DNA from: Halobaculum roseum
GTDB taxonomy: Archaea > Halobacteriota > Halobacteria > Halobacteriales > Haloferacaceae
DNA length: 64,000 nucleotides
Assembly: GCF_019880245.1 (NCBI RefSeq)
Contig: NZ_CP082286.1
Span: forward strand, 948,521 to 1,012,520
Direction: 5' to 3'
Shown here in pieces: positions 34,471 to 42,730 of the stretch. The translations under genes were made by a program, and so were the position numbers. Each line of letters opens with the position of its first letter. The stretch's first letter is position 1. The notes under the pieces are model-generated. The model was given only the letters and a program-made list of their open reading frames with translations, searched no databases and was not told the DNA's origin.

Positions 34471-35298
34471 TCACTCGCGCAGGGCCGACCGTCCGCGTGC
34501 GAGCAACTCCGCGCCCGTCGGCTCGGGGTTGCCGTCGCCAGCCAGCACGAGCCGGTGTCGAGGACGGCCGACGCCGACCGGTTCGCGCTCGGTCTCGACG
34601 AGCCCCGAATCGACGAGGCGCGCCTTCGATCTGGCGATCTCCGTTCGGCTGGAAAGGCCGATCTCCTCGGCCCACTCCCCGATGCGCATCGTCAACAGCT
34701 CGTGGCGCGCGCCGACGAGCGTACACGCCGTTACGGGGTCGAACGCGGCGGTTCGTGGGAGGGTATCGGCCGCGCGCAACAGGTCCGCGAGCGTCTCCGC
34801 GCCGTCGGGCCACCGGTCCGCGAACGACTCCACGAGGGTCGTTCGGCCCGGAACGTCGAACGCGTACGGTTCGGCGTCGTGCCACCGCTCGTCGTAGGCG
34901 TCCTCGGCAACCGCACACAGCGTCTCGTCGTCGCCGTCGCACACCGTTGCCTCCCCGCCGACCGACACGTGCGCGCGGACGGTCCCGTCGGCGATCGTCA
35001 GGCTCGCGTCGAGCGTTCGGACCGTTCGGACGGCCAATCGGTCGGCCGATCGCGCGTCGACGGCGGCGGTTGCTGTCAGGAAGTCGGCGAACGCCGCGTC
35101 CGCCGCCTCCTCGGTGCACAGCAGCCGAACCCGCGGTTCCGGGCTCGTGGGGGTCGACGCGTCGACATCGGGGCGACCGTCGTCGGCGACCACGTCGACG
35201 ACCCCCCGAACGAACGCCGGGGAGGAGTCGACGACGAGGGCGTCGGAAGCCGGAGCCAGCGCCCGTTCGGCGAGCACCGACGGAGGACCAGTCGTCAT
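34471..35298 (-). CDS. tbsP: Transcriptional regulator, TbsP / DUF5821 type
   Basis: A 275-residue haloarchaeal regulator. The N-terminal two thirds form a sensor-like alpha/beta domain (LVVDSSPAFVRGVVDVV, VRLLCTEEAADAAFADFL). The C-terminal part carries a winged helix (GEWAEEIGLSSRTEIARSKARLVDSGLVETE). This is the layout of TbsP/DUF5821, which in Haloferax has been linked to control of central carbon metabolism; I assign it by pattern from memory, not by a search. A TATA-like GAAGTCAAAG lies about 20-30 bases before the ATG. Confidence 0.75.
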   Translation of the reverse strand: MTTGPPSVLAERALAPASDALVVDSSPAFVRGVVDVVADDGRPDVDASTPTSPEPRVRLLCTEEAADAAFADFLTATAAVDARSADRLAVRTVRTLDASLTIADGTVRAHVSVGGEATVCDGDDETLCAVAEDAYDERWHDAEPYAFDVPGRTTLVESFADRWPDGAETLADLLRAADTLPRTAAFDPVTACTLVGARHELLTMRIGEWAEEIGLSSRTEIARSKARLVDSGLVETEREPVGVGRPRHRLVLAGDGNPEPTGAELLARGRSALRE

Positions 35299-35351
35299 GG
35301 CGGAGCGTGCGAGGCGCTTTGACTTCAGTTTTCAGGATTCGTCCCGTTGGA

Positions 35352-36098
35352 TTATCGCGCGGTCAGGCGAGCGAACAGCAGATAGCCGGTGTGACCGACG
35401 CCCGCTGTGCTCGGGCGGGTGCCGCGCTCGTCGACGGTGAGTTCGCGCTGGATCGTCTCCAGCGTCTCCACGTCGCCGAGGCCGGCCTCGCGCGCGGCGA
35501 GCTCGGTGTCGCGCGCGTCCTCGACGAACGGCGTGTAGACGGCGACGTAGCCGCCGGGGACGAGCAGTTCCGGTGCCCGCTCGACGACCGCGGCGGCGTC
35601 GGCGGTGTCGAGCGTTATCAGATCGAACGGTTCGCCGGCGGCGAGCTCGTCGAGTTCGTCGGTGAGATCGCCGGTCCGAACCTCGACGCGGTCGCTCACG
35701 CCGCCCAGCTGCATATTGGCGCGGGCGTTCTCCGCGAACTCCGGGTCGATCTCGTAGGTGGTCACCTCGGCGCCGATCCGCCCGAGGTAGCCCGACAGCA
35801 CCCCGGTTCCGGTGCCGGCGTCGAGCACGCGGTCCCCCGACTGCGCGCCGGTGTGGCCGACGACGAGCCCGATGTCGCGGGGCATCATCGGCGCGCCGGT
35901 GCGCTCGAAGTGGTTGAACAGGTCCGGTCCGCGGAGGCGACGGACGTGGAACGCCTCGTCGAGATGCGTCTCCAGTACGTCGCCGTGGGCCACGTCCTCC
36001 GGGACCTCCAGCACGCCGAGGTCGGTCTGGAGTTCCTCGCCGGGGCCGCGGAGGTACTCGCGGTCCGAGTCGGCGTGAACCAGGAGGTACGAGCTCAC
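35352..36098 (-). CDS. trmI: tRNA (adenine-N1)-methyltransferase, TrmI family
   Basis: A 248-residue SAM-dependent enzyme that in archaea methylates N1 of adenine at positions 57/58 in the T-loop of tRNA. The N-terminus is a small beta-barrel-like part; the Rossmann core shows [32 protein letters not shown], and [31 protein letters not shown]. Its start overlaps the NAC stop (ATGA at 36095-36098), a common haloarchaeal gene order. Confidence 0.9.
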   Translation of the reverse strand: MSSYLLVHADSDREYLRGPGEELQTDLGVLEVPEDVAHGDVLETHLDEAFHVRRLRGPDLFNHFERTGAPMMPRDIGLVVGHTGAQSGDRVLDAGTGTGVLSGYLGRIGAEVTTYEIDPEFAENARANMQLGGVSDRVEVRTGDLTDELDELAAGEPFDLITLDTADAAAVVERAPELLVPGGYVAVYTPFVEDARDTELAAREAGLGDVETLETIQRELTVDERGTRPSTAGVGHTGYLLFARLTAR

Positions 36099-36490
36099 TC
36101 CAGCTTGGAGATCGCCGCGGCGAGGTCGCCGTCGACGTCCTCGAGCGCCTCGCGGGCGTCCGCCTCGCTCACGCCCGCGCGGGTCGCGACGAGCTGCACG
36201 TCCTCGTCGGGGACGCCGCCGGCGTCGGCCGCGCCGGCGTCATCCGAACCGCCGTCGTCGGCCGCGGCGTCGTCGCCGGCGCCGAGCTCGCGCGTCGTCG
36301 GCTCGCCGACGATCTGGTAGGTCTCCTGGCCCTGGGCGTCCATGCGCGTGACCTGGGCGCCGTCGAACACAAGCTCCTCCTCGCCCGTGCGGATGACGAC
36401 CTCCTCGGCGTCGATCTCGGTCACGTCGATGCCCATCTGCTTCATCATCTGCTGCATCTTGCGCGGGTTCATCCCGCCGCCTCCGAACAT
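36095..36490 (-). CDS. nac: Nascent polypeptide-associated complex protein (archaeal NAC)
   Basis: A 131-residue ribosome-associated factor that shields nascent chains. It begins [22 protein letters not shown], followed by the NAC beta-domain ([30 protein letters not shown]), a variable acidic linker, and a C-terminal UBA domain ([30 protein letters not shown]). The ATG at 36490 is the family start; AGCAAAAGC at 36513-36521 is the reverse complement of a TATA-like GCTTTTGCT, about 27 bases upstream. Co-transcribed with trmI. Confidence 0.93.
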   Translation of the reverse strand: MFGGGGMNPRKMQQMMKQMGIDVTEIDAEEVVIRTGEEELVFDGAQVTRMDAQGQETYQIVGEPTTRELGAGDDAAADDGGSDDAGAADAGGVPDEDVQLVATRAGVSEADAREALEDVDGDLAAAISKLE

Positions 36491-36631
36491 ACCCGAGGCG
36501 TCGCTCGCGGCGAGCAAAAGCGTGGCGAAGCGGTCGCTGGCGGCGACCGCCGCGGGTACCGGCTATCGACCGGTTCCGCGGTCCCACCGGCACCCCCGCG
36601 TTTCATCTCCCCCGCGACCCTCCCCCGTCGC

Positions 36632-37426
36632 GTGTACCTCTCCCATCAAACCTGGCCGGAGTTGGGCGACTACGTCGCCGAGGAGTCGGTCGCGGTCGTC
36701 CCGCTGGGCTCCACCGAGCAGCACGGTCCGCACCTGCCGCTGGCGACGGACTACCTCATCGCCGAGGCGCTCGCGCGCGAGGCGACCGATCGCACCGGGT
36801 TCCTCTGTACGCCGCCGGTGCGGATCGCCGTCTCCGAGCACCACCGCCAGTTCCACGGAACGATGTGGGTCGAGCCGGGCGTGTTCCGCGACTACGTCGA
36901 GAGCTTCTCGCGCAACCTCGCGTACCACGGTGTCGACCGTATCGTCTACGTGAACGCCCACGGCGGCAACACCCAGCACCTCCGGGAGGTCGGCCGCCGG
37001 CTCCGCCGCGACGAGACGGCCTACGCGGTCGAGTGGATGTGGAACGAGTCGATCCCGGATCTCGTCTCGGAAGTGTTCGAACACAACGGCCCCCACGGCG
37101 GCCCGAAGGAGACGGCGATGATCATGCACATCGCCGAGGAGTTGGTCCGGACGGATCGACTTGAGTCGGCCCGCGACGGCGGCATCGTCGACCTCGCCGA
37201 CGCGAACCTCCGGACCAACGGCGCGCGGACCTTCTACGACTCCGCCGACAACTCCGGGAACGGCGTCTTCGGCGACCAGACCGACGCGACGCCCGAGAAG
37301 GGGGAGGAGCTGTTCGAGGCCGCGACCGACCAGCTCGTCCACCTGCTGGAGTGGATCGACGACCAGCCGTTCGCGGACCTCACGCCGAAATCGCACGTGG
37401 ATCCACAGCCCGGCAGCCGCCGATGA
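36632..37426 (+). CDS. Creatininase-family amidohydrolase
   Basis: A 264-residue metal-dependent amidohydrolase. The family's metal and catalytic motifs are visible: PLGSTEQHGPHLPLATD (Glu, His, Asp), VNAHGGNTQHL (His), and EWMWNESIP then HGGPKETAMIMH with Glu. Relatives include creatininase and the archaeal formamide hydrolase ArfB of riboflavin and F420 synthesis. A later-pathway reductase (ArfC) is encoded at 54749-55462, so an ArfB-like role is worth testing. GTG start at 36632. Its stop overlaps the next ATG. Confidence 0.87.
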   Translation: MYLSHQTWPELGDYVAEESVAVVPLGSTEQHGPHLPLATDYLIAEALAREATDRTGFLCTPPVRIAVSEHHRQFHGTMWVEPGVFRDYVESFSRNLAYHGVDRIVYVNAHGGNTQHLREVGRRLRRDETAYAVEWMWNESIPDLVSEVFEHNGPHGGPKETAMIMHIAEELVRTDRLESARDGGIVDLADANLRTNGARTFYDSADNSGNGVFGDQTDATPEKGEELFEAATDQLVHLLEWIDDQPFADLTPKSHVDPQPGSRR

Positions 37427-38181
37427 AGGACGCGACGGCCGAGGAGCTGGCGGCGGCGCTCGCGGACGCGCACGCGACCGCCTCGTCCGTCACCCCTGGC
37501 ACGCTCCCGAGCGTCGACTCGACGGCCGACGCCTACCGGGTTCAGGAGCGGCTCGTCGACCGGCTGCGGGACAGGCGAGGGGAGCCGGTCGGCTACAAGA
37601 TCGGCTTCACGAACGAGCGCGTCCGGCGGGACCTGGCGGTCGACGAACCCGGGTACGGCCGGGTGCTCGACGGGACCGTCCGGTCCTCGCCGGCGACCGT
37701 CGGCGCCGGGGAGTTCGTCGATCCGCGGATCGAGCCGGAGATCGCGTTCCGGCTCGGTGCCGACCTCCCGGCCGACGCCTCGCGCGACAGCGCTCGCGAC
37801 GCGGTGGCTGCGGTCGTCCCCGCGATCGAGGTGGTCGACAGCCGGACCGGGTGGGAGTTCGACGCGCCGCTGGCGGTGGCGGACAACTGCCTCGACGCGG
37901 GACTCGTTCTCGGCGAGGGAACCGATCCCGCCGGCCTCGCGCTCAGCGAGGAAGCCGTGACGCTCCGCGTCGACGACGACCCGGTCGACTCGGGCGTCGG
38001 CGCCGACGCGCTCGGGCACCCGCTTGCGGCGCTCGCGTGGCTCGCGGACGCGGTCGACGGCCTCCCGGCCGGCACGCTCGTCACGACCGGATCGCTGACG
38101 GAGCCGATCCCCGTCGCCGCCGGGGAGACCGCGATCGCGACGTTCGCGTCGCTCGGGAGCGTCGAGCTCCGGGTTCGGTAA
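37423..38181 (+). CDS. 2-keto-4-pentenoate hydratase-like (FAH superfamily) protein
   Basis: A 252-residue protein of the hydratase/decarboxylase branch of the fumarylacetoacetate hydrolase fold. It shows the N-terminal helix, VGYKIGFTNERVRRDL (family VGyKvG), RIEPEIAFRLG with the metal-binding Glu pair, and VAAVVPAIEVVDSR. Members hydrate 2-oxopent-4-enoate-like acids in aromatic breakdown. It overlaps the creatininase-family gene by four bases (ATGA), so the two are co-translated; no other ring-cleavage genes are near, and the true substrate is unclear. Confidence 0.85.
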   Translation: MKDATAEELAAALADAHATASSVTPGTLPSVDSTADAYRVQERLVDRLRDRRGEPVGYKIGFTNERVRRDLAVDEPGYGRVLDGTVRSSPATVGAGEFVDPRIEPEIAFRLGADLPADASRDSARDAVAAVVPAIEVVDSRTGWEFDAPLAVADNCLDAGLVLGEGTDPAGLALSEEAVTLRVDDDPVDSGVGADALGHPLAALAWLADAVDGLPAGTLVTTGSLTEPIPVAAGETAIATFASLGSVELRVR

Positions 38182-38336
38182 GGCGAACAGGCGACACCCG
38201 CGGTCGGTCCGGGACTCGGGGCGCGCCCCTCCGCCCCGCTGTCCCTCCCGGCGTCCCTCGGACGATCCGGACCTCGTTCCCGTCGCGGCGTGTCGCACAC
38301 CCGCTTCACGCGACGGGGCGGTTCTCAGCGCATGCG
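38182..38336 (-). ncRNA. Candidate structured small RNA, copy A (pseudoknot)
   Basis: It shares with 54644-54724 three exact blocks: GGCGAACAGGCGAC (38182-38195), GTCGCACACCCGC (38292-38304) and GGCGGTTCTCAGCGCATGCG (38317-38336). Stem 1 pairs 38191-38197 with 38290-38296 (GCGACAC/GTGTCGC). Stem 2 pairs 38279-38287 with 38309-38317 (CCCGTCGCG/CGCGACGGG). The stems interleave, as in a pseudoknot. The loop holds a further palindrome, GGGGCGCGCCCC. On the minus strand TTCAAATACC (38354-38363) lies about 25 bases before the conserved GCATGCG, hence the strand choice. It fills the gap between two convergent genes. Confidence 0.5.
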
Positions 38337-38390
38337 GGGGCTGGTGCCGGTTCGGTATTTGAACGCTCGTCTCGACGCCTGACTGATCCG

Positions 38391-39092
38391 CTAATCGACT
38401 TTCGTGCTCACGGCGAGTCCGGAACCGACCGGGAGGACCGTCGTCTCGAAGGCGTCGTCGGCGCGGACGGCGTCGAGGTAGGCGGCGATGCCGCGGGTCT
38501 GCTCGTTCGCGGCGTCGAGCGCGGCCGCGCCGGCGTCGGCGTCGGCGTCGGCGTCGCTGTGGCTTCCGTCGTCACCCTCCACGGCCGCCAGCAACGCGTC
38601 GAAGTCGATCGGGCCGCGCATGATGTTATCCGCAGCGACCACGCCGCCTGGGGCGAGCTTGTCGCGAACGGCGCGGAAGGCGTCCGCGTAGCGCTCCTTC
38701 TGGTGGTCGACGAGGACCACGTCGAAGGGACCGTCGTAGCGTTCGATCGTCTCCATCGCGTCGCCCCCCTCGAAGACGCAGCGGTCCGCGAGCCCCGCGT
38801 CGGCCATAAACTTCCGGCCCTGGTCGAGTTCGTCGGCGTCGAACTCCGTGAGGATCACGCGCTCTGCGCCGCCGCGGAGGAACCACGAGGCGGAGTAGCC
38901 GAACCCGGAGCCGAACTCGAAGACGGTCTCGGCGTCGGTGAGCCGCGCGAGCAGGCGGAGGACGGCGCCCGACTCCGGGCCGATGTTCGGGAAGTCGTGC
39001 TCGTCGGCGAACGCGGCCATCTCCGCCTGTACGTCGGTGTGCTCGGGGCCGGTCGCGCGGACGAACCGGGAGACCTCGTCTGTGAGTACCAT
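38391..39092 (-). CDS. SAM-dependent O-methyltransferase-like protein
   Basis: A 233-residue methyltransferase of the catechol/caffeoyl-CoA O-methyltransferase fold. Motif I is VFEFGSGFGYSASWFL; then VILTEFDADELDQGRKF, FEGGDAMETIERYDGPFDVVLVDHQKERYADAF, and GVVAADNIMRGPIDFDA, where the Asp-Asn pair matches metal ligands of the family. The N-terminal NIGPESGAVLRLLARL also fits. A low-complexity Asp/Ala tract sits near 180-195. GATACAAG about 25 bases before the ATG is the likely promoter box. Confidence 0.87.
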   Translation of the reverse strand: MVLTDEVSRFVRATGPEHTDVQAEMAAFADEHDFPNIGPESGAVLRLLARLTDAETVFEFGSGFGYSASWFLRGGAERVILTEFDADELDQGRKFMADAGLADRCVFEGGDAMETIERYDGPFDVVLVDHQKERYADAFRAVRDKLAPGGVVAADNIMRGPIDFDALLAAVEGDDGSHSDADADADAGAAALDAANEQTRGIAAYLDAVRADDAFETTVLPVGSGLAVSTKVD

Positions 39093-39182
39093 GCGGGAAG
39101 ATCGACGGCGGGCGACTTGTATCCCGACGCCGGAGTCGGGGCCCGCTCGAACGAGGTCCCCGTCCGGGTGGGTCGGCGTGGA

Positions 39183-39188
39183 TTTATC
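39183..39188 (+). promoter_or_regulatory. TATA-like box of the DNA methyltransferase gene
   Basis: TTTATC, 29-34 bases before the ATG at 39217, in a divergent promoter region shared with the O-methyltransferase gene. It indicates a leaderless transcript. Confidence 0.5.
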
Positions 39189-39216
39189 CGGCTCGCTCGC
39201 GCCGGATCGGCACGCG

Positions 39217-39897
39217 ATGGACACCCACCTCACGCTGGAGTTCGGCCACCGCGATCCGCTCCCCGGCGGCCACGACGACGAGGTTCGGACGCCCGACGTG
39301 CTCGTCGAGCGGTTTCTGCGGGAGTACACAAACCCCGGCGACCGCGTGCTCGACCCGTTCGCGGGGTTCGGGACGACGCTGACCGTGGCCGAACGCCTGG
39401 GTCGGGTTCCGGTCGGCGTCGAGTACGAGGCCGACCGCGTCGCCGCGATCCGCGACCGCCTCGGCGACGACCACGGCGGCGAGGTGCGCCACGGGAGCAC
39501 GCTCGATCTCGACGGGTCGTGGTTCCCTCCGTGCGACTGCTGTTTCACGTCGCCGCCGTTCGATACCCACACCATCGACCTGAATCCCTTCGAGAACTAC
39601 GAGGGCGAGAGCACGTACGCCGACTACCTCGACGACATCGAAGCCGCGTTCCGCGGCGTCGCCTCCGCGATGGTCCCCGGCGGCACCGTCGTGATCGACA
39701 TCGTGAACGTCCGCGAGGGCGAGCACGTCACCCCGCTGGCGTTCGACGTGGCCGACCGCGTGTGCGACGTGCTCCGGTTCGACGGCGAGGTCGTGATCGA
39801 GTGGGAGGGGGAGGGGTACGAGGGCACGACGGGGCGCTACGGCTACGGGTTCGATCACTCGTACTGTCTGGTGTTCGAGAAGCGGGCGGCGGAGTGA
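39217..39897 (+). CDS. Small orphan DNA methyltransferase
   Basis: A 226-residue SAM-dependent methyltransferase with the features of amino-group DNA enzymes: VLDPFAGFGTTLTVAERLG (motif I, 44-62) and TSPPF (motif IV, 111-115). S-P-P-Y/F is typical of N4-cytosine methylases. It lacks a recognisable target-recognition domain and any restriction partner, so it is an orphan, or it may act on RNA or another substrate. CTAG is very rare in the window, and haloarchaea often carry an orphan CTAG methylase; whether this is it cannot be told from sequence alone. Confidence 0.78.
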   Translation: MDTHLTLEFGHRDPLPGGHDDEVRTPDVLVERFLREYTNPGDRVLDPFAGFGTTLTVAERLGRVPVGVEYEADRVAAIRDRLGDDHGGEVRHGSTLDLDGSWFPPCDCCFTSPPFDTHTIDLNPFENYEGESTYADYLDDIEAAFRGVASAMVPGGTVVIDIVNVREGEHVTPLAFDVADRVCDVLRFDGEVVIEWEGEGYEGTTGRYGYGFDHSYCLVFEKRAAE

Positions 39898-39913
39898 GCG
39901 GTGCGGGTCGACG

Positions 39914-40360
39914 TCAGGCCGCCAGGTAGCCACCGAGCACGAGCAGGACGAACCCGACGACGGCCGCGGCGTTGTAGAAGGTGCCGGCGTCGCGGGCGGC
40001 GGTCCGGACCTTGCGCTGTTCGAGCGCAGAGCGGACCTTGCTTCCTCCGACCTCGACGAGCCCGGTCATGACGAGCCACAGCGTCAGCATCGTGAGCACG
40101 ACGTGGCCGCGCGGCGGCGCGAACAGCCCCTCGGCGCCGTACACCGTCGCGGCCATGTGCCCGCCGGTCGCGACGAACACGAGCGCGCCGACGCGGGTGA
40201 TCGTGGAGACGCCGGAGACGACGCTATCGAGTAGCTCCGGGCTCGCGTCGCCGTCCCTCGCGAGCGGGATGACCTTCCAGGCGGTGAGGACGACCGCGCC
40301 GACCCAGAGGCCGGCGAACAGGGTGTGGAACACGTACGCCGCGGTGAGCGCGGCTTGCAT
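39914..40360 (-). CDS. CopD-like four-span membrane protein
   Basis: About 148 residues with four predicted spans (AYVFHTLFAGLWVGAVVLTAW, ALVFVATGGHMAATV, VVLTMLTLWLVMTGLVEV, AAAVVGFVLLVLGGYLA). Conserved His residues in the first and second spans recall CopD/DUF4149-type copper or haem proteins. The start is uncertain: the frame opens at 40411, but ATTTAT at about 40402-40407 looks like the TATA box, so ATG 40360 or GTG 40375 are better. Function not known. Confidence 0.7.
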   Translation of the reverse strand: MQAALTAAYVFHTLFAGLWVGAVVLTAWKVIPLARDGDASPELLDSVVSGVSTITRVGALVFVATGGHMAATVYGAEGLFAPPRGHVVLTMLTLWLVMTGLVEVGGSKVRSALEQRKVRTAARDAGTFYNAAAVVGFVLLVLGGYLAA

Positions 40361-40503
40361 CGGAGCGACTTGCACGAGCGATCCCACCCACGGCAGACGC
40401 ATAAATCCCACACGACGCGGCGACGGTCGCGGCCGCGGTCGTCGCTTCAGTCGTCGCCTCAGTCGTCGCCACTTGGGGCTATCGGAGCTCCGTCTCCCCC
40501 TCG

Positions 40504-40509
40504 CTTAAG
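40504..40509 (+). promoter_or_regulatory. TATA-like box of the methylmalonyl-CoA mutase gene
   Basis: CTTAAG, 25-30 bases before the ATG at 40534. Confidence 0.5.
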
Positions 40510-40533
40510 CCGCAGGCCGACGAGGCGTTAGGC

Positions 40534-42210
40534 ATGTTCGACCCCGACGACCTCGAATCGATCCGCGAGGGCAAGCGGGAGTGGGAGGAGGAGACCCTCT
40601 CCCCGACGCTCGACCGCTTCGGGGAGCGAAAGGAGGAGTTCACGACCGACACCGGCGGACAGGAGGTGAAGCGGCTGTACACCCCCGACGACGTGTCCGA
40701 CCTCGACTACGAGGAGGACATGGGGTTCCCCGGGGAGGAGCCGTACACGCGCGGCGTCTACCCGACGATGCACCGCGGGCGCCTGTGGACGATGCGCCAG
40801 TACGCCGGGATGGGCACCGCCGCGGAGACGAACGAGCGTTTCCAGTACCTCATCGACCAGGGCTCCTCGGGGCTGTCGATGGCGTTCGACCTGCCCACCC
40901 AGATGGGCTACGACTCCGACGCCGCGATGGCCGCCGGCGAGGTCGGGAAGTCCGGCGTCGCTATCGACTCCCTGGAGGACTTCGAGCGCGTCTTCGACGA
41001 CATCCCGCTGGACGAGGTGTCCACGTCGATGACGATCAACGCGCCCGCCTCGATCCTGCTGGCGATGTACGTCGCCGTCGGCGACCGTCAGGGCGTCGAC
41101 CGCGCGGAGCTCCGCGGCACCATCCAGAACGACATCATGAAGGAGTACATCGCGCGCAACCTCTACATCTATCCCCCGGAGCCGTCGATGCGGTTGATCA
41201 CGGACATCTTCGCCTTCTGCGCCGAGGAGACTCCCAAGTTCAACACCATCTCCATCTCGGGGTACCACATCCGCGAGGCCGGCTCCACCGCCGCCCAGGA
41301 GATCGCCTTTACCCTCGGCAACGGCATCGAGTACGTGCAGGCGGCCGTCGACGCCGGCCTCGACGTGGACGAGTTCGCGCCGCAGCTGTCGTTCTTCTTC
41401 AACGCCCACAACAACATCCTCGAGGAGGTGGCGAAGTTCCGCGCCGCCCGCCGGATGTGGGCGAAGATCATGGAGGAGCGCTTCGGCGCGGAGAACCCCA
41501 AATCGAAGCAGCTGAAGTTCCACACCCAGACCGCCGGGTCGACGCTCACCGCACAGCAGATCGAGAACAACGTCGTCCGCGTCGGCTACCAGGCGCTGGC
41601 GGCCGTCCTCGGCGGCACCCAGAGCCTCCACACAAACGGGAAGGACGAGGCGCTGTCGCTGCCGACCGAGCAGTCCGTCCGGACGGCGCTTCGCACCCAG
41701 CAGATCCTCGCCCACGAGTCGGGCGCCGCCGACACGATCGACCCGCTGGCGGGCAGCTACTACGTCGAGGATCTCACCGACGGCATCGAGGAGGAGGCCT
41801 TCGAGATACTCGAGGAGGTCGACCGCCGCGGGGGGATGCTCGACGCCGTGAAGAGCCAGTGGGTCCAGCGCCAGATCCAGGACACCGCCTTCGAGCGCCA
41901 GCGCGAGATCGAGGAGGGCGAGCGGGTCATCGTCGGCGTCAACGAGTACGAGGTCGAGGAGGACGCCCACGTCGACCTCGAGGAGGTGTCCGAGGAGGAG
42001 GAACAGGCGCAGATCGACCGCGTGCAGGCGCTCCGCGACGACCGCGACGACGAGGCCGTCGAGGACGCGCTGGCGTCGCTGCGGGACGCCTGCCGCGGCG
42101 ACGCGAACGTGATGCCCCACATCGTCGACGCGGTGAAGGCGTACGCGACGGTCGGCGAGATCGCCGACGTGATGCGCGAGGAGTTCGGCGAGTACAAGCC
42201 CGGGCAGTAG
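40534..42210 (+). CDS. mcmA: Methylmalonyl-CoA mutase, large (catalytic) subunit
   Basis: A 558-residue catalytic subunit that with adenosylcobalamin interconverts methylmalonyl-CoA and succinyl-CoA. The substrate-binding barrel is clear: [62 protein letters not shown] and the late [19 protein letters not shown]. There is no C-terminal cobalamin-binding domain (no D-x-H-x-x-G), so the small subunit must be encoded elsewhere, as is usual in archaea. The epimerase follows 40 bases downstream. Confidence 0.95.
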   Translation: MFDPDDLESIREGKREWEEETLSPTLDRFGERKEEFTTDTGGQEVKRLYTPDDVSDLDYEEDMGFPGEEPYTRGVYPTMHRGRLWTMRQYAGMGTAAETNERFQYLIDQGSSGLSMAFDLPTQMGYDSDAAMAAGEVGKSGVAIDSLEDFERVFDDIPLDEVSTSMTINAPASILLAMYVAVGDRQGVDRAELRGTIQNDIMKEYIARNLYIYPPEPSMRLITDIFAFCAEETPKFNTISISGYHIREAGSTAAQEIAFTLGNGIEYVQAAVDAGLDVDEFAPQLSFFFNAHNNILEEVAKFRAARRMWAKIMEERFGAENPKSKQLKFHTQTAGSTLTAQQIENNVVRVGYQALAAVLGGTQSLHTNGKDEALSLPTEQSVRTALRTQQILAHESGAADTIDPLAGSYYVEDLTDGIEEEAFEILEEVDRRGGMLDAVKSQWVQRQIQDTAFERQREIEEGERVIVGVNEYEVEEDAHVDLEEVSEEEEQAQIDRVQALRDDRDDEAVEDALASLRDACRGDANVMPHIVDAVKAYATVGEIADVMREEFGEYKPGQ

Positions 42211-42218
42211 ACGGCCCC

Positions 42219-42227
42219 ATTTATTTT
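42219..42227 (+). promoter_or_regulatory. TATA-like box of the methylmalonyl-CoA epimerase gene
   Basis: ATTTATTTT, about 23-31 bases before the ATG at 42250. It shows the epimerase has its own promoter even though it follows the mutase gene closely. Confidence 0.55.
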
Positions 42228-42249
42228 CCGCGCGCCGTACGCGTCGCGT

Positions 42250-42636
42250 ATGCACCTCGATCACGCCGGGATAGCGACCGACGACGCCGCCGATCTGGCG
42301 GCGCTGTACGCGGATCTCCTCGACTGTGAGATCGTTCACGAGGAGGAGTTCGACGGGATGGCGGTCGTCTTCCTCGAACTGGGCGGCTCGTATCTCGAAC
42401 TGCTGGAACCCCTCGGCGACGAGGGGACGATCGCCGGCTACCTCGACCGCAACGGGCCGGGGATCCACCACCTCGCGTTCGCGACCGACGACATCGGGGG
42501 CGCGCTCGACCGCGCACGCGACCTCGGGATCGAGTCGATCGACGAGGAGCCGCGGCCCGGCGCGTGGGGTCACGAGGTCGCCTTCCTGCATCCCCGCGAC
42601 ACCGGCGGCGTGCTCGTCGAGTTCGTCGAGCACTGA
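42250..42636 (+). CDS. mce: Methylmalonyl-CoA epimerase
   Basis: A 128-residue glyoxalase-fold enzyme converting (2S)- to (2R)-methylmalonyl-CoA, the form the mutase uses. Two beta-alpha-beta-beta-beta repeats are visible. Metal ligands fit the family: His4 in MHLDHAGIA, Glu in YLELLEP, His in GIHHLAF and Glu in GVLVEF. It stands directly after the mutase gene, completing the propionyl-CoA to succinyl-CoA branch except for the carboxylase. Confidence 0.94.
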   Translation: MHLDHAGIATDDAADLAALYADLLDCEIVHEEEFDGMAVVFLELGGSYLELLEPLGDEGTIAGYLDRNGPGIHHLAFATDDIGGALDRARDLGIESIDEEPRPGAWGHEVAFLHPRDTGGVLVEFVEH

Positions 42637-42730
42637 GGCGTCCTCCCCTCCCTCTCTTCTCCTCTCGCGTCGCCGGCGCGGTCCCGTACCGATGGAAAGA
42701 GGGTAGTGGGATGGGGTACATCCGGGTTCC

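Noticed and set aside
38182-38336. Non-autonomous mobile element as explanation for the two-copy element
   Set aside because: Not fully excluded, but the outer ends are not inverted repeats, no target-site duplication is seen, and stem sequences differ with compensation, which copying of a mobile element would not produce.
37161-39929. 922-codon open frame on the plus strand
   Set aside because: It overlaps the creatininase-family, hydratase-like, O-methyltransferase and DNA methyltransferase genes in non-coding frames and even crosses the small-RNA element; composition is basic and repetitive.
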